Below, one piece after another: positions 42,701 through 51,200 of a DNA stretch of 64,000 nt. The notes below the pieces were generated by a model, which made no database searches, was not told the origin of the DNA, and worked only from the letters and a program-made list of their open reading frames with translations. The DNA is from a virus. How positions within the stretch are numbered: the stretch's first letter is position 1; each line of letters opens with the position of its first letter. Position numbers and translations under genes: made by a program. The DNA is taken from the IMG/VR virus record IMGVR_UViG_3300010885_081999, positions 39,726 to 103,725 of that record, one strand, 5' to 3'.

Positions 42701-45564
42701 TCAAGGGCTTGGAATAGGTCTCCGACCTTATTGAACAACCAGCCTGTCATCTTGTAGAAGCCTTGAAACATATAGACGCCAAGCTGGACGATCAACTTTG
42801 GAACCTCGATCTCTAGAAATTCCCAGCCCCAAATGATGGCCTTGAGAATGCCTTCCCCGATGTCCTTGAGGGCCTTTTCGGTCTTCGCAGAGTCTCCGTT
42901 CCAGAGACCAGAAATGAGGTTTCCTAATCCACCGAAGATCTGGAAGTAAGCAGCGAGGCGCTCCTTCATGCTCTTCGCTAGTCCAGGGCCGAACCACTTG
43001 TCCAACACCTTCGTCAAAGAGTCTGACATCGATGCTATGCCTTCGGCGATCTTTCCCTGGAAGCTCTCGGGTATGAGACCGAAGGTGAGCGTGTTGATGA
43101 GACCCGTCGTTCCTGCGGCTATCTTTGCCGTCGCAGGATCGAAGCCCTTCTTCTCGAGGACGCCGGCGTACTTGTCGATTGCTGCTCCGACGTCGACTGC
43201 GGCCGTGGCGATGGCAGCGACTAATGCAGCTTTGCCCAAGAGCTTTCCGGCGGCGCCCTGCATGAACGTGCCGACTGAACTGTACATTCCTTCCAGACCA
43301 CTCGTCAGCTTCGCCACGAAGGGACCGGATTCCGCCAATGCAACTTCTGACCCTCCCGATATGGAGTGCATCAGAGCTTTGCCCAAAGAATTCGTCAAGA
43401 CGCTAGTGACACCGCCGAGGAGACCCTTCAGAGCGGCCGGGGCCACGACAAACAACAGTCCGGTCTTCAGTGCCTCCCATCCCCACTTCATGATGTATGG
43501 TTTTACGTTCTCCCACAACACCTTGAACATGTCCGAGAGAGCAGGTACCAACTTATCCTTGACCTCCATGAAGAGCGCGATGAGCGGTTGTGCCCATGCA
43601 GGTGCTCCGCCGCCGAGATTGACTCCTGCCTTCTTCGGGTCCTTTAGGAAATCGAAGAGTTTCGGTATGAATGCCGTCACCTTCGGGATGATCTTCACCA
43701 ATTCGTCTACTATCCAGATTCCCAACTGGGAAATGATGGCGATTACTGCAGTACCGAATTTCTTGAATCCGTCGAGGAGTTGACCTGCGCCTGCCCCGCC
43801 GGCCCCGAGGAACTGATCAAAAATCTTCTTGATCGAGTTCATGAAATCTCCGATCGCAGCAGGTCCTCCCTTCTTGAGAATGTTGAATGAATTGATGATG
43901 CCGCCGAACAGTGCGGAGAATCGTCCTGGATCGAACAGCTTGGTCAGGCCTCCGAGAATGTCCTTGATGCCCGGGAACACTTCGACGAACATCTTTCCCA
44001 GCTTGTAGCCGAATTGGTAAGACAGCATGAGAACCCTGTTGAGGCCCATCATCAGCTGACGGAATTCCTTTGTGTTCTGGATTCCTGCCGTGAATCCCTC
44101 CATGATGCGGCCCATGATGCTGTTCGAGCCGCCGCCACCACCGCTGGGTACGATCCTCTTGATGGAGTCTGCGAGCTCCTTCATCGCGTCGGCCTGCGAG
44201 AGGACCTGCTTCTCGTTCTTGTCGGCCTGCTTCGACATCTTGTCGAACGTCGCACCTGCGTCCTTGTTCGCGATCATCGCGTTGAGGGCCTCGTCGGTCA
44301 TTCCCGACTGGGCCTTGATGAAGTCGCGGTCCTGTGCGGAGAGGTTCTTCAGGTCCTTGCCTGCCGCCTTGAAGCCCTTCGCGACGATCGCGAACTTCTC
44401 GGCGGGGTTCTGGGCCATCATCACCTCGGTTGCGTCGATGTTGGTGCCGTACTGTTCGTTGAGCTTGCCCATTCCCTCGGCGGCCTGATCGAACGTCTTC
44501 GTGGCGTCCATCATGCTCGTGAGCTTGTCCACCGAGATGCCCATCTTGTTCGCGAAGGCAGCAGCGAGGCCCATCTCCTTCGTGGAGAGGTGGCCGAAGT
44601 GGGCCAGGTCCTGCATTGCCTTGCCCATGTCCTTCGAGACGACCTTCGCATTGACGCCGAAGGCCTTAGACATACCGAGCGCTTGCTTCGTCATCTCGTT
44701 CTGGACGTCGGCAATTCCCTTGCCCATCCTCATTGCGTTGGACGCGAGGGAGCCCATCTGCTCGTCGGTGAGACCCAGGCCGCGCTGATAGCGCATGATC
44801 GCCTCACCGTTTTGCTTGATCTCTCCCTGGAAGACCTGGAACGTCGCACCCATTCCGGCGGCGAGTTTGTTGACCTCCTCGATCCTCTGGGCGAGGTTGC
44901 CGAAGACTCTGAAGGCGGACACTCCGCTGCTGTCCAGCTTGCCCATTCCCTTGGCGACGTCGATGACGGTGGATGCTGACTCAGACTTGAGGGACCCGAA
45001 CTGCTCTCTCACGTTCTCGTAGGCCTGGGCCAGCTCGCTTCCGCCGCCGCCCTTGCCCGCCATGTCGAAGAGCTTACCCATCATCTTGAAGGGGATCGCC
45101 AGGATGGCTTTACCGACGCTCCAAGCACCCGATGCGATGCTGCCGAAAAACCCCAAGACGCTCTTCGTCAAAGCAGCGAAGTTCTTGAAGCCTTGCACCA
45201 TGCCGTCGAGTGCTGCCGTGGCGATGATGAGACCCGAAGTCAACTTCGACTTCATCGCCTTACCGAGAGCCTCTGCCGCCTTCTGTGCGGCAGTCATCTC
45301 GGTCTTGTTCTCCTTGACCTTCCTCGTCGCCTTGTCCCAGGTCGCGGCGTCCATCGCAGCGCAGTCCTGCTTGCACATGGCAGCCATGCTCTTCGTCACA
45401 GCCTCCATCGCATCCTTCATCTGAAGGATAATCTTCAGCTGCTGGTCGAATGCAGACGTGACTGACGTGGAGGCCTCGCGGGCCGACTTCATCGCCGCGG
45501 CGAGTGCTTCCGCCTGTTTCGGGTCTATTCCGGTGCCTCCACCGCCGCCTTCACCAATAGCCAT
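39793..45564 (-). CDS. Tape measure protein
   Basis: 1923 residues, the longest gene, placed after the tail chaperones as in most tailed phages. Mostly helical with several hydrophobic segments. Residues about 1195-1370 contain tandem 41-residue repeats (PYRMMWKAxKxAFDFLM ... EWGPxxLDxLT). SKVFEEIGDNITEGM is a typical tape-measure segment. It sets tail length and is ejected on infection. No lysozyme domain seen. Confidence 0.85.
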   Translation of the reverse strand: MAIGEGGGGGTGIDPKQAEALAAAMKSAREASTSVTSAFDQQLKIILQMKDAMEAVTKSMAAMCKQDCAAMDAATWDKATRKVKENKTEMTAAQKAAEALGKAMKSKLTSGLIIATAALDGMVQGFKNFAALTKSVLGFFGSIASGAWSVGKAILAIPFKMMGKLFDMAGKGGGGSELAQAYENVREQFGSLKSESASTVIDVAKGMGKLDSSGVSAFRVFGNLAQRIEEVNKLAAGMGATFQVFQGEIKQNGEAIMRYQRGLGLTDEQMGSLASNAMRMGKGIADVQNEMTKQALGMSKAFGVNAKVVSKDMGKAMQDLAHFGHLSTKEMGLAAAFANKMGISVDKLTSMMDATKTFDQAAEGMGKLNEQYGTNIDATEVMMAQNPAEKFAIVAKGFKAAGKDLKNLSAQDRDFIKAQSGMTDEALNAMIANKDAGATFDKMSKQADKNEKQVLSQADAMKELADSIKRIVPSGGGGGSNSIMGRIMEGFTAGIQNTKEFRQLMMGLNRVLMLSYQFGYKLGKMFVEVFPGIKDILGGLTKLFDPGRFSALFGGIINSFNILKKGGPAAIGDFMNSIKKIFDQFLGAGGAGAGQLLDGFKKFGTAVIAIISQLGIWIVDELVKIIPKVTAFIPKLFDFLKDPKKAGVNLGGGAPAWAQPLIALFMEVKDKLVPALSDMFKVLWENVKPYIMKWGWEALKTGLLFVVAPAALKGLLGGVTSVLTNSLGKALMHSISGGSEVALAESGPFVAKLTSGLEGMYSSVGTFMQGAAGKLLGKAALVAAIATAAVDVGAAIDKYAGVLEKKGFDPATAKIAAGTTGLINTLTFGLIPESFQGKIAEGIASMSDSLTKVLDKWFGPGLAKSMKERLAAYFQIFGGLGNLISGLWNGDSAKTEKALKDIGEGILKAIIWGWEFLEIEVPKLIVQLGVYMFQGFYKMTGWLFNKVGDLFQALENIPIIGPLFGLMADLFHKLGDIQNKIADMFGWLQDILKKIDIAEFFKKAWTAMTTFFTSGSKEGGGFFSSIIGWFKDLVAIIEEPYKMLRKFFNIIFSWNSEKSFMENMKDKIVELEKAFNESADKIVKLVEKVFIEGPSNAWAWIKKNFSAEGFKTLFNSIVDSAGEVFSKILPAILAPFEGAIRKIKIFFGLQSANEATAPLADSFKGLGDKIKKVFDAVIDFVKPAWDAISALGTKIMEWGKQLFEWLTLPYRLAYAFVKTVIEAVWDVAIKPLFDKVVEWGPKVLDFLTWPYRMMWKAVKAAFDFLMDSVINPVVNKLMEWGPTILDVLTFPYRMMWKAAKVAFDFLMNKVISPVVDFIKYWGSAVLALIVAPFNFLKDIVSKVIEFIKSNWDTLTNIVLTPFRMIEAQVDVVWSTITGLVKNIKKIGEDLVKILTAPGTTAMDRLKAAGEYVWTVFSELPGKFVAWGAEVLGKLTKPFTDVIAEIRKIFNWENVKSVFVNLIDSIKESLGKLADVGPFKDLITVAKKIFKIASPSKVFEEIGDNITEGMDKSMSQIPKNAGKAFDKTVVEAKDMSKQMNSLAPQSAAAPNAVAQQAATPPPSGGATEASPASIEMATKIIKMITDLVTAISHAVGGKKPEGDINPATVSAITAAVPSIMQLVNGIKQEAGPLVKAMIDVVKSVPTDAKFKETLDVGLKLFEFLGKIPELSSKLSGAATSGGPAPVDAILGSVGNIKTFLGRLVSDYGKNPLQEIIVNLNEIGKTLTADTGKKTLDVATRLTSLLTSMNSLGEQAEKSKGLTGKIWALNEEAAGIAYQIKVLPEHIRPIMEAITSKDFSNLPIAAAQKSIKDFEAMVSLIQKIDDSLTKLPKINLSARMGEAAGKLGLGSSGVYTVQSKEVVINVSFTVTMDADKVERAIVYRSNSIIRDRINFALGNGNGENKPTPASLSSAGGHGLIARSVT

Positions 45565-45577
45565 GGTTCAACACCGA

Positions 45578-45871
45578 TCAAAGGGGCCAACGAACGCCGA
45601 GTACTCTTTCGAACTCGGAAGCAGACATCTGCTTGATCCTCAGCTTCTCCATGACGCTTTCGACGGAAGCACCAGGACGATTCAACTCTTCCTGGAACTT
45701 CCTCGAAGACATCAGGGCATTTGACACTGCAGTGATCTCGTCGTGACTTCCCCTTATCTTGGTGTTGACGAGCTTGCCCACAAGCCACGCGCCGAGGGAT
45801 GCGATGAACATCTTGCCCGTGAGACTGAGGTATGCTCCCTCATTCAGTGTGTCGTCTTTGCGTGATTCCAT
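45578..45871 (-). CDS. Small protein between chaperones and tape measure, 97 residues
   Basis: ATG at 45871 after AAGAGGAG (spacing somewhat long, 12 nt); a GTG at 45931 is an alternative. A hydrophobic segment MFIASLGAWLVGKLV lies near residues 20-34. The C-terminus (IKQMSASEFERVLGVRWPL) looks like a folded helical end. It lies 13 nt before the tape measure start. No family recognised. Confidence 0.6.
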   Translation of the reverse strand: MESRKDDTLNEGAYLSLTGKMFIASLGAWLVGKLVNTKIRGSHDEITAVSNALMSSRKFQEELNRPGASVESVMEKLRIKQMSASEFERVLGVRWPL

Positions 45872-45934
45872 TGCAGTGATCGCTCCTCTTGATGCTGTAA
45901 ATAAGAGGGAACCGTCAAAAGATGCCAACACTTT

Positions 45935-46204
45935 TCAAGTGAATCTTCGAAGTCTCGAGGGCGACTGCTCCCTGTTTCGACCCATCAGAGAACGAGTCTC
46001 TGGATCGTTCTGGTGAAGGGCCCGACTCTGTGTCTGGCCCGACTCACTCGTCCTCGTCAACTCCCTGTTGATCCTCTCGATGAACCAGCGCTTGTAGAAG
46101 ACGGGCATGTGCGTCGTCTCCCTCCATGTGAATCCTCCATAGTACATCAGGAGGAACGCTGGCTCGAGGATGAGTTGTTCTCTATCTGCCGGCTGAAGGC
46201 CAAA
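45935..46204 (-). CDS. +1 frameshift extension of the tail assembly chaperone
   Basis: An 89-codon frame continuing from the end of the gp26-like gene: FGLQPADREQ, then LMYYGGFTWRETTHMPV and FYKRWFIERINREL. It has no start codon or ribosome binding site at its beginning; the first ATG (46147) is internal to the conserved part. It lies between tube and tape measure, the classic place of the T extension of G/GT-type chaperones. Translation would come from a +1 shift at UUUCUUUGG, giving a fusion of about 375 residues. Confidence 0.65.
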   Translation of the reverse strand, partial: FGLQPADREQLILEPAFLLMYYGGFTWRETTHMPVFYKRWFIERINRELTRTSESGQTQSRALHQNDPETRSLMGRNREQSPSRLRRFT

Positions 46205-47063
46205 GAAAGGAGACGCCGAGAGGCATGCTCACTTCCTCCGTGTGACCACACGCGTTGCACGTGGAGTCCTGCTTCATGATGATGCCGGGCTCGTTGTCCT
46301 TCATGTAGTTCCTCAGGGCGAGAGAGTCCCTCGCAGGCATCGCCTTGACGAAGTTGGCGATCTTGGCCCTGTCTTCGACGCCGTCGATCGACACGATCGA
46401 ATAGAGGAGGTTCGTCGTGACGTTCGACTCCGTCGAGAGACCCAGCTTCTTCTGCTTCTGACCCATCTGCATGATCTCTTCCTCGTCGCGACCTGTCATG
46501 AACTTGAACTTGACGACCTTCTTGCTGAAAGGAAGGAGGAAGTCGAAGAGGTTCTGGCCTGGGATCGAGGGATCGATCTCGAGGCGCTTGATGGGAAGCG
46601 AGGCGAGGTCGAAGTCGTGGGGCGACTTCACGGAGCACTCAGGGCACTCCAGCTCCACTGCGTACTCCGGGCCGTAGCCCGTGACGCGGATCGCGACCAT
46701 CAGAGCGTTCCTGTCGCCGCTCAAGAGGTCGAGGACGTTCATCGAACGGTCCACGAGGCAGCTCTTGATGAGCTCCGTGATGACAGTGCCCTTCTTGAGG
46801 AGGGCCTGGGAGGTGAGGATGTCCTCCTCACGGGCAGTCATCGCCCTGATCTCCACGGCATCGACGCCGTAGAAGGAGGACGCCTGCGGATAGACCTTTC
46901 CGCTCGAGGGAAGCGGCACAAGCTCGTGAGGAACGTCGAGACCGAAATCTGCCTTCACCTTGTCTGCCTGCGTGATCTTTGGCATGCGAGGATCGATGCC
47001 TGCAGGCACGCCCTGCGTCGGAGTTGCGAAAACTGCGTTCTTCTGTTCTCTATCGTCGGACAT
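46182..47063 (-). CDS. T4 gp26-like baseplate/tail assembly chaperone protein
   Basis: 293 residues. Landmarks of the T4_baseplate family: VPLPSSGKVYP, MTAREEDILTSQALLKKG, GDRNALMVAIRVTGYGPEY, a zinc knuckle CPEC..., and a second CNACGHTEEV near the C-terminus. AGGAGAAG precedes the ATG. The zero-frame product ends shortly after SFLWPSAGR; a +1 shift extends it. Its position between tube and tape measure matches tail assembly chaperones. Confidence 0.8.
   Translation of the reverse strand: MSDDREQKNAVFATPTQGVPAGIDPRMPKITQADKVKADFGLDVPHELVPLPSSGKVYPQASSFYGVDAVEIRAMTAREEDILTSQALLKKGTVITELIKSCLVDRSMNVLDLLSGDRNALMVAIRVTGYGPEYAVELECPECSVKSPHDFDLASLPIKRLEIDPSIPGQNLFDFLLPFSKKVVKFKFMTGRDEEEIMQMGQKQKKLGLSTESNVTTNLLYSIVSIDGVEDRAKIANFVKAMPARDSLALRNYMKDNEPGIIMKQDSTCNACGHTEEVSMPLGVSFLWPSAGR
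46199..46211 (-). other. Putative +1 programmed frameshift site
   Basis: Minus strand TCC-TTT-CTT-TGG-C. Slippage of UUU to UUC, or of CUU to UUU (as in the prfB site CUU-UGA), enters the downstream frame. The zero-frame stop TAG follows 12 nt after the TGG codon. Confidence 0.55.
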
Positions 47064-47231
47064 GTTGTTGGTCTTCTCCTGTGTCTACATGATAAACATC
47101 TGACACGTCAAGTAAATAGAGAAGCCCCAAAAAGGGTGCCCGTATTTCGATGTGTGTAACATCGACAAGATACTTCGGATTATTCTGAGACCGTCTGGCG
47201 ATGTACCGAATCCGCAGGACCAAAAGTCGAA

Positions 47232-47262
47232 GGGGTCCGAGGCAACGAGTGCCAGGGACCCC
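47232..47262 (-). terminator. Hairpin after the tail tube gene
   Basis: GGGGTCC / GGACCCC arms with an inner GGCA/TGCC pairing, 32 nt after the tube stop, followed by TTCGACTTTTGG. Probable but not canonical terminator. The remaining bases to 47063 hold no convincing gene. Confidence 0.45.
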
Positions 47263-47293
47263 ACCGACGAGAACGCTCGACAGTGTACTTGTA

Positions 47294-47785
47294 TCAGAAC
47301 TGCAACACGCAGTTGTCGAAGCGGAGGGTCATGGAGATTTCCATCGGACCGCCGTCTTCGTACGTCACTTCACCGAAGTTAGCCTCGGTGATGAATGCAC
47401 CCTTGATGTCCCAGAGCTCGACGACCGTACCGACGGGATCAAGCATCTTCAGCTGGATGTCACGCTTGTAGAAGTCGGCGTAGCCTGCGCGGCCGGAGAC
47501 CGACTCGAAGTGTGTGCGGACCCACTCCATCACCTGCTGTGCGCCTGAGGGAGCGATGGGGTCGTGGAGGGTGACCGCGATCGTTCCGAAGCTCGTCTTG
47601 CCCGCGAGGTACCTGCGGGAGTTGATGAACGGAACCTCGACCTCTTCGGTCGTGATCGTGGGGCGAGCTGAGGTCTTGATGATGTAGGCGTCGATGCCCT
47701 CGATCATGAGGACCCAGCGGTTCTTGCGCTTCGGCTCAAACTTGGCCGGAATCATCGATGTGACGTCAAGTGTCTCTGCGGGCAT
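47294..47785 (-). CDS. Tail tube protein
   Basis: 163 residues, the size of T4 gp19. KRKNRWVLMIEGIDAYIIK at the N-terminus and FITEANFGEVTYEDGG, followed by an ISMTLRFD strand at the C-terminus, are tube-protein hallmarks. It forms the inner tail tube inside the sheath. It has its own ATACTTA motif 24 nt upstream and AGGAGAA, then a hairpin after the stop, consistent with strong separate expression. Confidence 0.88.
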   Translation of the reverse strand: MPAETLDVTSMIPAKFEPKRKNRWVLMIEGIDAYIIKTSARPTITTEEVEVPFINSRRYLAGKTSFGTIAVTLHDPIAPSGAQQVMEWVRTHFESVSGRAGYADFYKRDIQLKMLDPVGTVVELWDIKGAFITEANFGEVTYEDGGPMEISMTLRFDNCVLQF

Positions 47786-47809
47786 GTTGTTCTCCTGTTA
47801 TCCTAGCTG

Positions 47810-47816
47810 TAAGTAT
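47810..47816 (-). promoter_or_regulatory. ATACTTA late-promoter-like motif of the tail tube
   Basis: Minus-strand CGAATACTTACAG, 24 nt before the ATG at 47785. Confidence 0.55.
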
Positions 47817-47856
47817 TCGTGTTCTACCAAAATTGCTCTGAAAATCGAGTGGGACT

Positions 47857-48201
47857 CTACACGGGTCCGTTTGCTTCTTTCCACGCCTCGAGGGCTGTGT
47901 CGATCTCGTGGTTCATGCCGCCCAGTCTGTCTTCGATGATCTGTACGGCGTTGGGATTTACTTCTGCGGCCTCGCCCGAGTCGAGGAGGTCGCGAAGCTG
48001 GTCTTGAACTGCTGCTCCGAGGGAGGCATAGCTCTCTGCGAAGTCTAGAAGCTCGACGGCGTCGAGGTCGTAGAGGCCTCCGTGTCCCGTGTCTCCGTAG
48101 GAAGACACAGCCTCGACGAGACGACGGTTCTGTTTCTTGAGAAGCGCAGTTGCGATCTCATCGTCCACCATTTCTTGAAGCTGTGTCCTTGTGATTCTCA
48201 C
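47857..48201 (-). CDS. Tag-like small protein between sheath and tube, 114 residues
   Basis: GTG start at 48201 after AAAAGGAA. The N-terminus, read as MRITRTQLQEMVDDEI, is a diverged copy of the shared tag. The rest is helical and acidic. An upstream in-frame start at 48237 would run into the hairpin at 48225-48276 and is rejected. Unknown function; its location in the tail cluster links the tag family to late genes. Confidence 0.7.
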   Translation of the reverse strand: MRITRTQLQEMVDDEIATALLKKQNRRLVEAVSSYGDTGHGGLYDLDAVELLDFAESYASLGAAVQDQLRDLLDSGEAAEVNPNAVQIIEDRLGGMNHEIDTALEAWKEANGPV

Positions 48202-48224
48202 GGTTGTTCCTTTTGTCTCTACGA

Positions 48225-48276
48225 ATATTCCCCGCAAATCCCGTCAGTAAACCGGTTGGGGATTTGCGGGGAATAT
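48225..48276 (-). terminator. 18-bp perfect inverted repeat after a sheath gene
   Basis: Arms ATATTCCCCGCAAATCCC and exact complement, 16-nt loop, starting 4 nt after the sheath stop. No U tract follows, so it may act as an RNA-stabilising or processing element rather than a terminator. Confidence 0.5.
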
Positions 48277-48280
48277 CTCG

Positions 48281-51200
48281 TCACTGTACCTGCGTGAGGT
48301 TGTTGGCAACGACGAAGTCAAGCGAGACGAACTCGATGCTCTTCGTGGGCTGCACGTAGATCTTGCCACGGATCGTGTTGTTGAGGATGTCGTCCTGGGT
48401 CGTCGTCGAGGAGTCGATGATGACCTTGAACCTCTCGAGGCCGCTGAGGGCCTGGATCCTCTGCAGGCGGGGTGTGACCGCCGAGGAGAAGCGTGCGAGG
48501 GTCGCCTCACGGTTGGGCTCGAAGAGGATCGTCTGCGCGATGTCGCGGACCTGACGACGGATGTCGATGAGGAGACGACGCACGTTGACGCGGTCGAGGG
48601 CCGAGGCAGCGAACTGCAGGGTCTTCTGACCCCACACCACGATGCCGCCCTTCGGATTGAGGCCGCCCTTCGCGGCTCCTGGGAACGCCACGATAGGGTT
48701 GATGGAGTTGTCGTACAACTTGTCCATGTCCGTCTGACCCAACCTGACGCGGGGTTCGAGTGCTGCGTCCGGAAGGGCGCCGCGCGTGAAGCCTGCGGGA
48801 GCGAACCAGGGATATCCGACGGAGTCGTTGAGGGCGAGGGCGCCGAGGACGAGGACCGAGGGAGGCACCTGCATGTTGACACCGATCGGATCCCTGTAGA
48901 GGACGTCGGGGAAGTATGCCGCCGCGAACGAGGAGTCGACCGACCTGTTGACGAAGTAGTCGACCGTGTTGATGACGGACGGCAGCTGGCTGTCGGAGAT
49001 GATTGCATCGCCGTTCTCGTCCTGCTGCTCGATGTCCATGATGTAGAGCGCGTCGAACCTCTCCTGCACTGCGAGGGTCGCAGCGTCCGTGACGATGGGC
49101 TCTCTGATGCCGGGGATCGCGAGGATCTGTATGTCGAGGTTGACGACGTTCTTCATGATGTCGAGGGCCTTGAGGTACGTCCTCACGTTGGGTCCCTCCT
49201 CGGGCTTCGAGGCGCGTGCCGCAGCAGGATCCATGTCGTACATCACGGCGTTGTTGTTGATCTCCGTCTCGTTCCTGTCGAAGATGTTGACGCCGTCCTG
49301 TCCGCCCTGCATGATGAGGGTGAACTTGGCGAACTGCTTGTTGGTGGGGATGTCCTCGACCTTGAAGCCGCGGACCTTGTTCTCGTCTCCCTTGCCGTCG
49401 GTCGCAATCTGATCGAGGTTAGTCGATCCGACCGCTCCGTTCCTGACGTACACGGCCTTCGACCACTTCGTGGGGCTCGCGAGGCCGTTGCTGCCAGTGA
49501 CGACCTGGATGTTCTCGAGGGAGAAGAAGTTGTTGCAGAACCTGTCCGCGTCGAGGATGCCGAGGTCGGCCGAGTCGGGCTGTCCTGCGTTGCTTCCCGT
49601 GAGGAACGAGGCATCACTGATCGAGAAGTTGGGGAACGCGAGGGCGAAGGACTTGATCGAGGCGTTGGGAAGTATGCTTCCGTTCTTCCTGATGAGGTTC
49701 TCCGGGTGCTCGAACTGGACGCCCCAGTAGAACTTGGACTCCGTCTGCTCCTTGACCGACCACTCGTCGGCAGACGTGATCTTACGCCTGAACGGCAGCG
49801 GAGGGGTCTGTGCCTTCTTCGCCGTGTCCGTGACCGCGAGGAGGCCGTTGTCGTCGATTCCGAACTCCTGCATGGGAGCAGAGCCGCTCGTGACGAGGTG
49901 GTCGATGCCGCGGAAGCCCATGGGCAGTGCGACGGGATCGACGAATCCGTTCTCGATGTCGGGGTGGACCTCGACGCGGATGTAGTTGGAGCGGTTCTCG
50001 TAGTTGCCCTCCACGACGATCTTCTGTGAGGATTCCTCACGGTCGAAGTCGAAGTAGGCATGGACGTCGCCGATCACCTTCGCGATGTAGCGGTCGGAAG
50101 AAGGATCGAGGTTTACGCCTGCGAAGACCTCGTTGGGGAGGTTCTTCTTGTCGAGGTCCCTGTCGCCGAACTCGCGGAGAGAGACAGTAAAGGAGCCGTA
50201 CTTGTTGAGAGGATCGTTGGAGACCGTGACGTTCTCGACGGACACCTTGAACTTCGAGGAGATGCCTGCGCCGTCGTCGAGCGCGTGGATTCTGAAGAGG
50301 TCCTGCGGCTTTCCGCCGAACTTCTGTGAGACTATCCACGGAGACACTGCGTGGCTGAACCTGTCCTCGAAGGACTCGTAATCGGGAACCGTCGTGCTCG
50401 ACTCGTTGCGTCCGAGGGACGACGTGACGATGAAGGCGCTGGGCTCGAGACCGCCGTTCGAGTCGGCCGAGTAGGCGTCGTCGACGAGGCCCGATCCTGT
50501 GATGACGGCGAGCGTCGGGTGGACGTCCCAGTTCGCGTAGAGGAAGTGTCCTGCCTCCTGGAGCTTATAGGGGTCCGTGTTGAACGACTTCGCGAAGTAG
50601 TTGTTTGCCGTCGGGTCGAACGACGCCGTGAGGACCCTGGGGTACCTCGCGTCGGAGCCGAGGTGACCGTTGAGGAACATCGTGAACTCCTGACGGGGCT
50701 CGTTGTTGTTCTTCAGCACGACCGTTCCCAAGGCAGCGCCCTTCGCGTCTGCGTCCGTTCCCACCGTGGTCGCGGTGGGTGCCTCGCCGCCGTCGGCGAT
50801 GAAGGTCGAGGAGAGACGAAGCACGACGCCAGACGGTGCCATCAGCACGCCTCTGATTATGGGAAGGGCCGCGGCGCCGCCGGAGGCGCCGCCTGGTCCC
50901 TGAAGACCTGCCTCACTGAAGAAGGTGGATCCTGCCGACTCGGACATGAAGCATCCGAGGAAGTAGGTGCGTCCGAGGTCGGGTCCGAGGTAAGTATCGT
51001 CCACACCGCCGCTGAAGTCCGAAGACACGATCTCTGTGATGGAACCCGACGGGAAAGTGAGCGATCCGTTGGGGAGAGCTCCGTTGTCCTGCATCGAGAT
51101 GGTGACCACACCTGCTCCGTTGTTGCCGCCGTTGATCAGCGCACCGAGACCATAGAGTGGTGTGATACCGGCAAAGATCTTGTCTGCGAGCTTCTTTCCT

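Noticed and set aside
44014-44979. 321-codon plus-strand frame opposite the tape measure
   Set aside because: Antisense shadow of a biased helical coding region, as with many long frames opposite 39793-45564 and 48281-51811.
45935-46147. Separate gene starting at the ATG at 46147
   Set aside because: No ribosome binding site, and recognisable sequence continues upstream of this ATG in the same frame to the frameshift site.
47133-47150. Hairpin GCACCC-TTTTT-GGGGC as terminator
   Set aside because: Imperfect short stem and no U tract on the minus strand; too weak to call.
47066-47270. Possible ~59-residue minus-strand gene between tube and gp26-like gene
   Set aside because: GTG start inside a hairpin, no ribosome binding site, no recognisable pattern; treated as non-coding with hairpins.
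50991-50997. ATACTTA on the minus strand
   Set aside because: Deep inside sheath A coding sequence with no start downstream.
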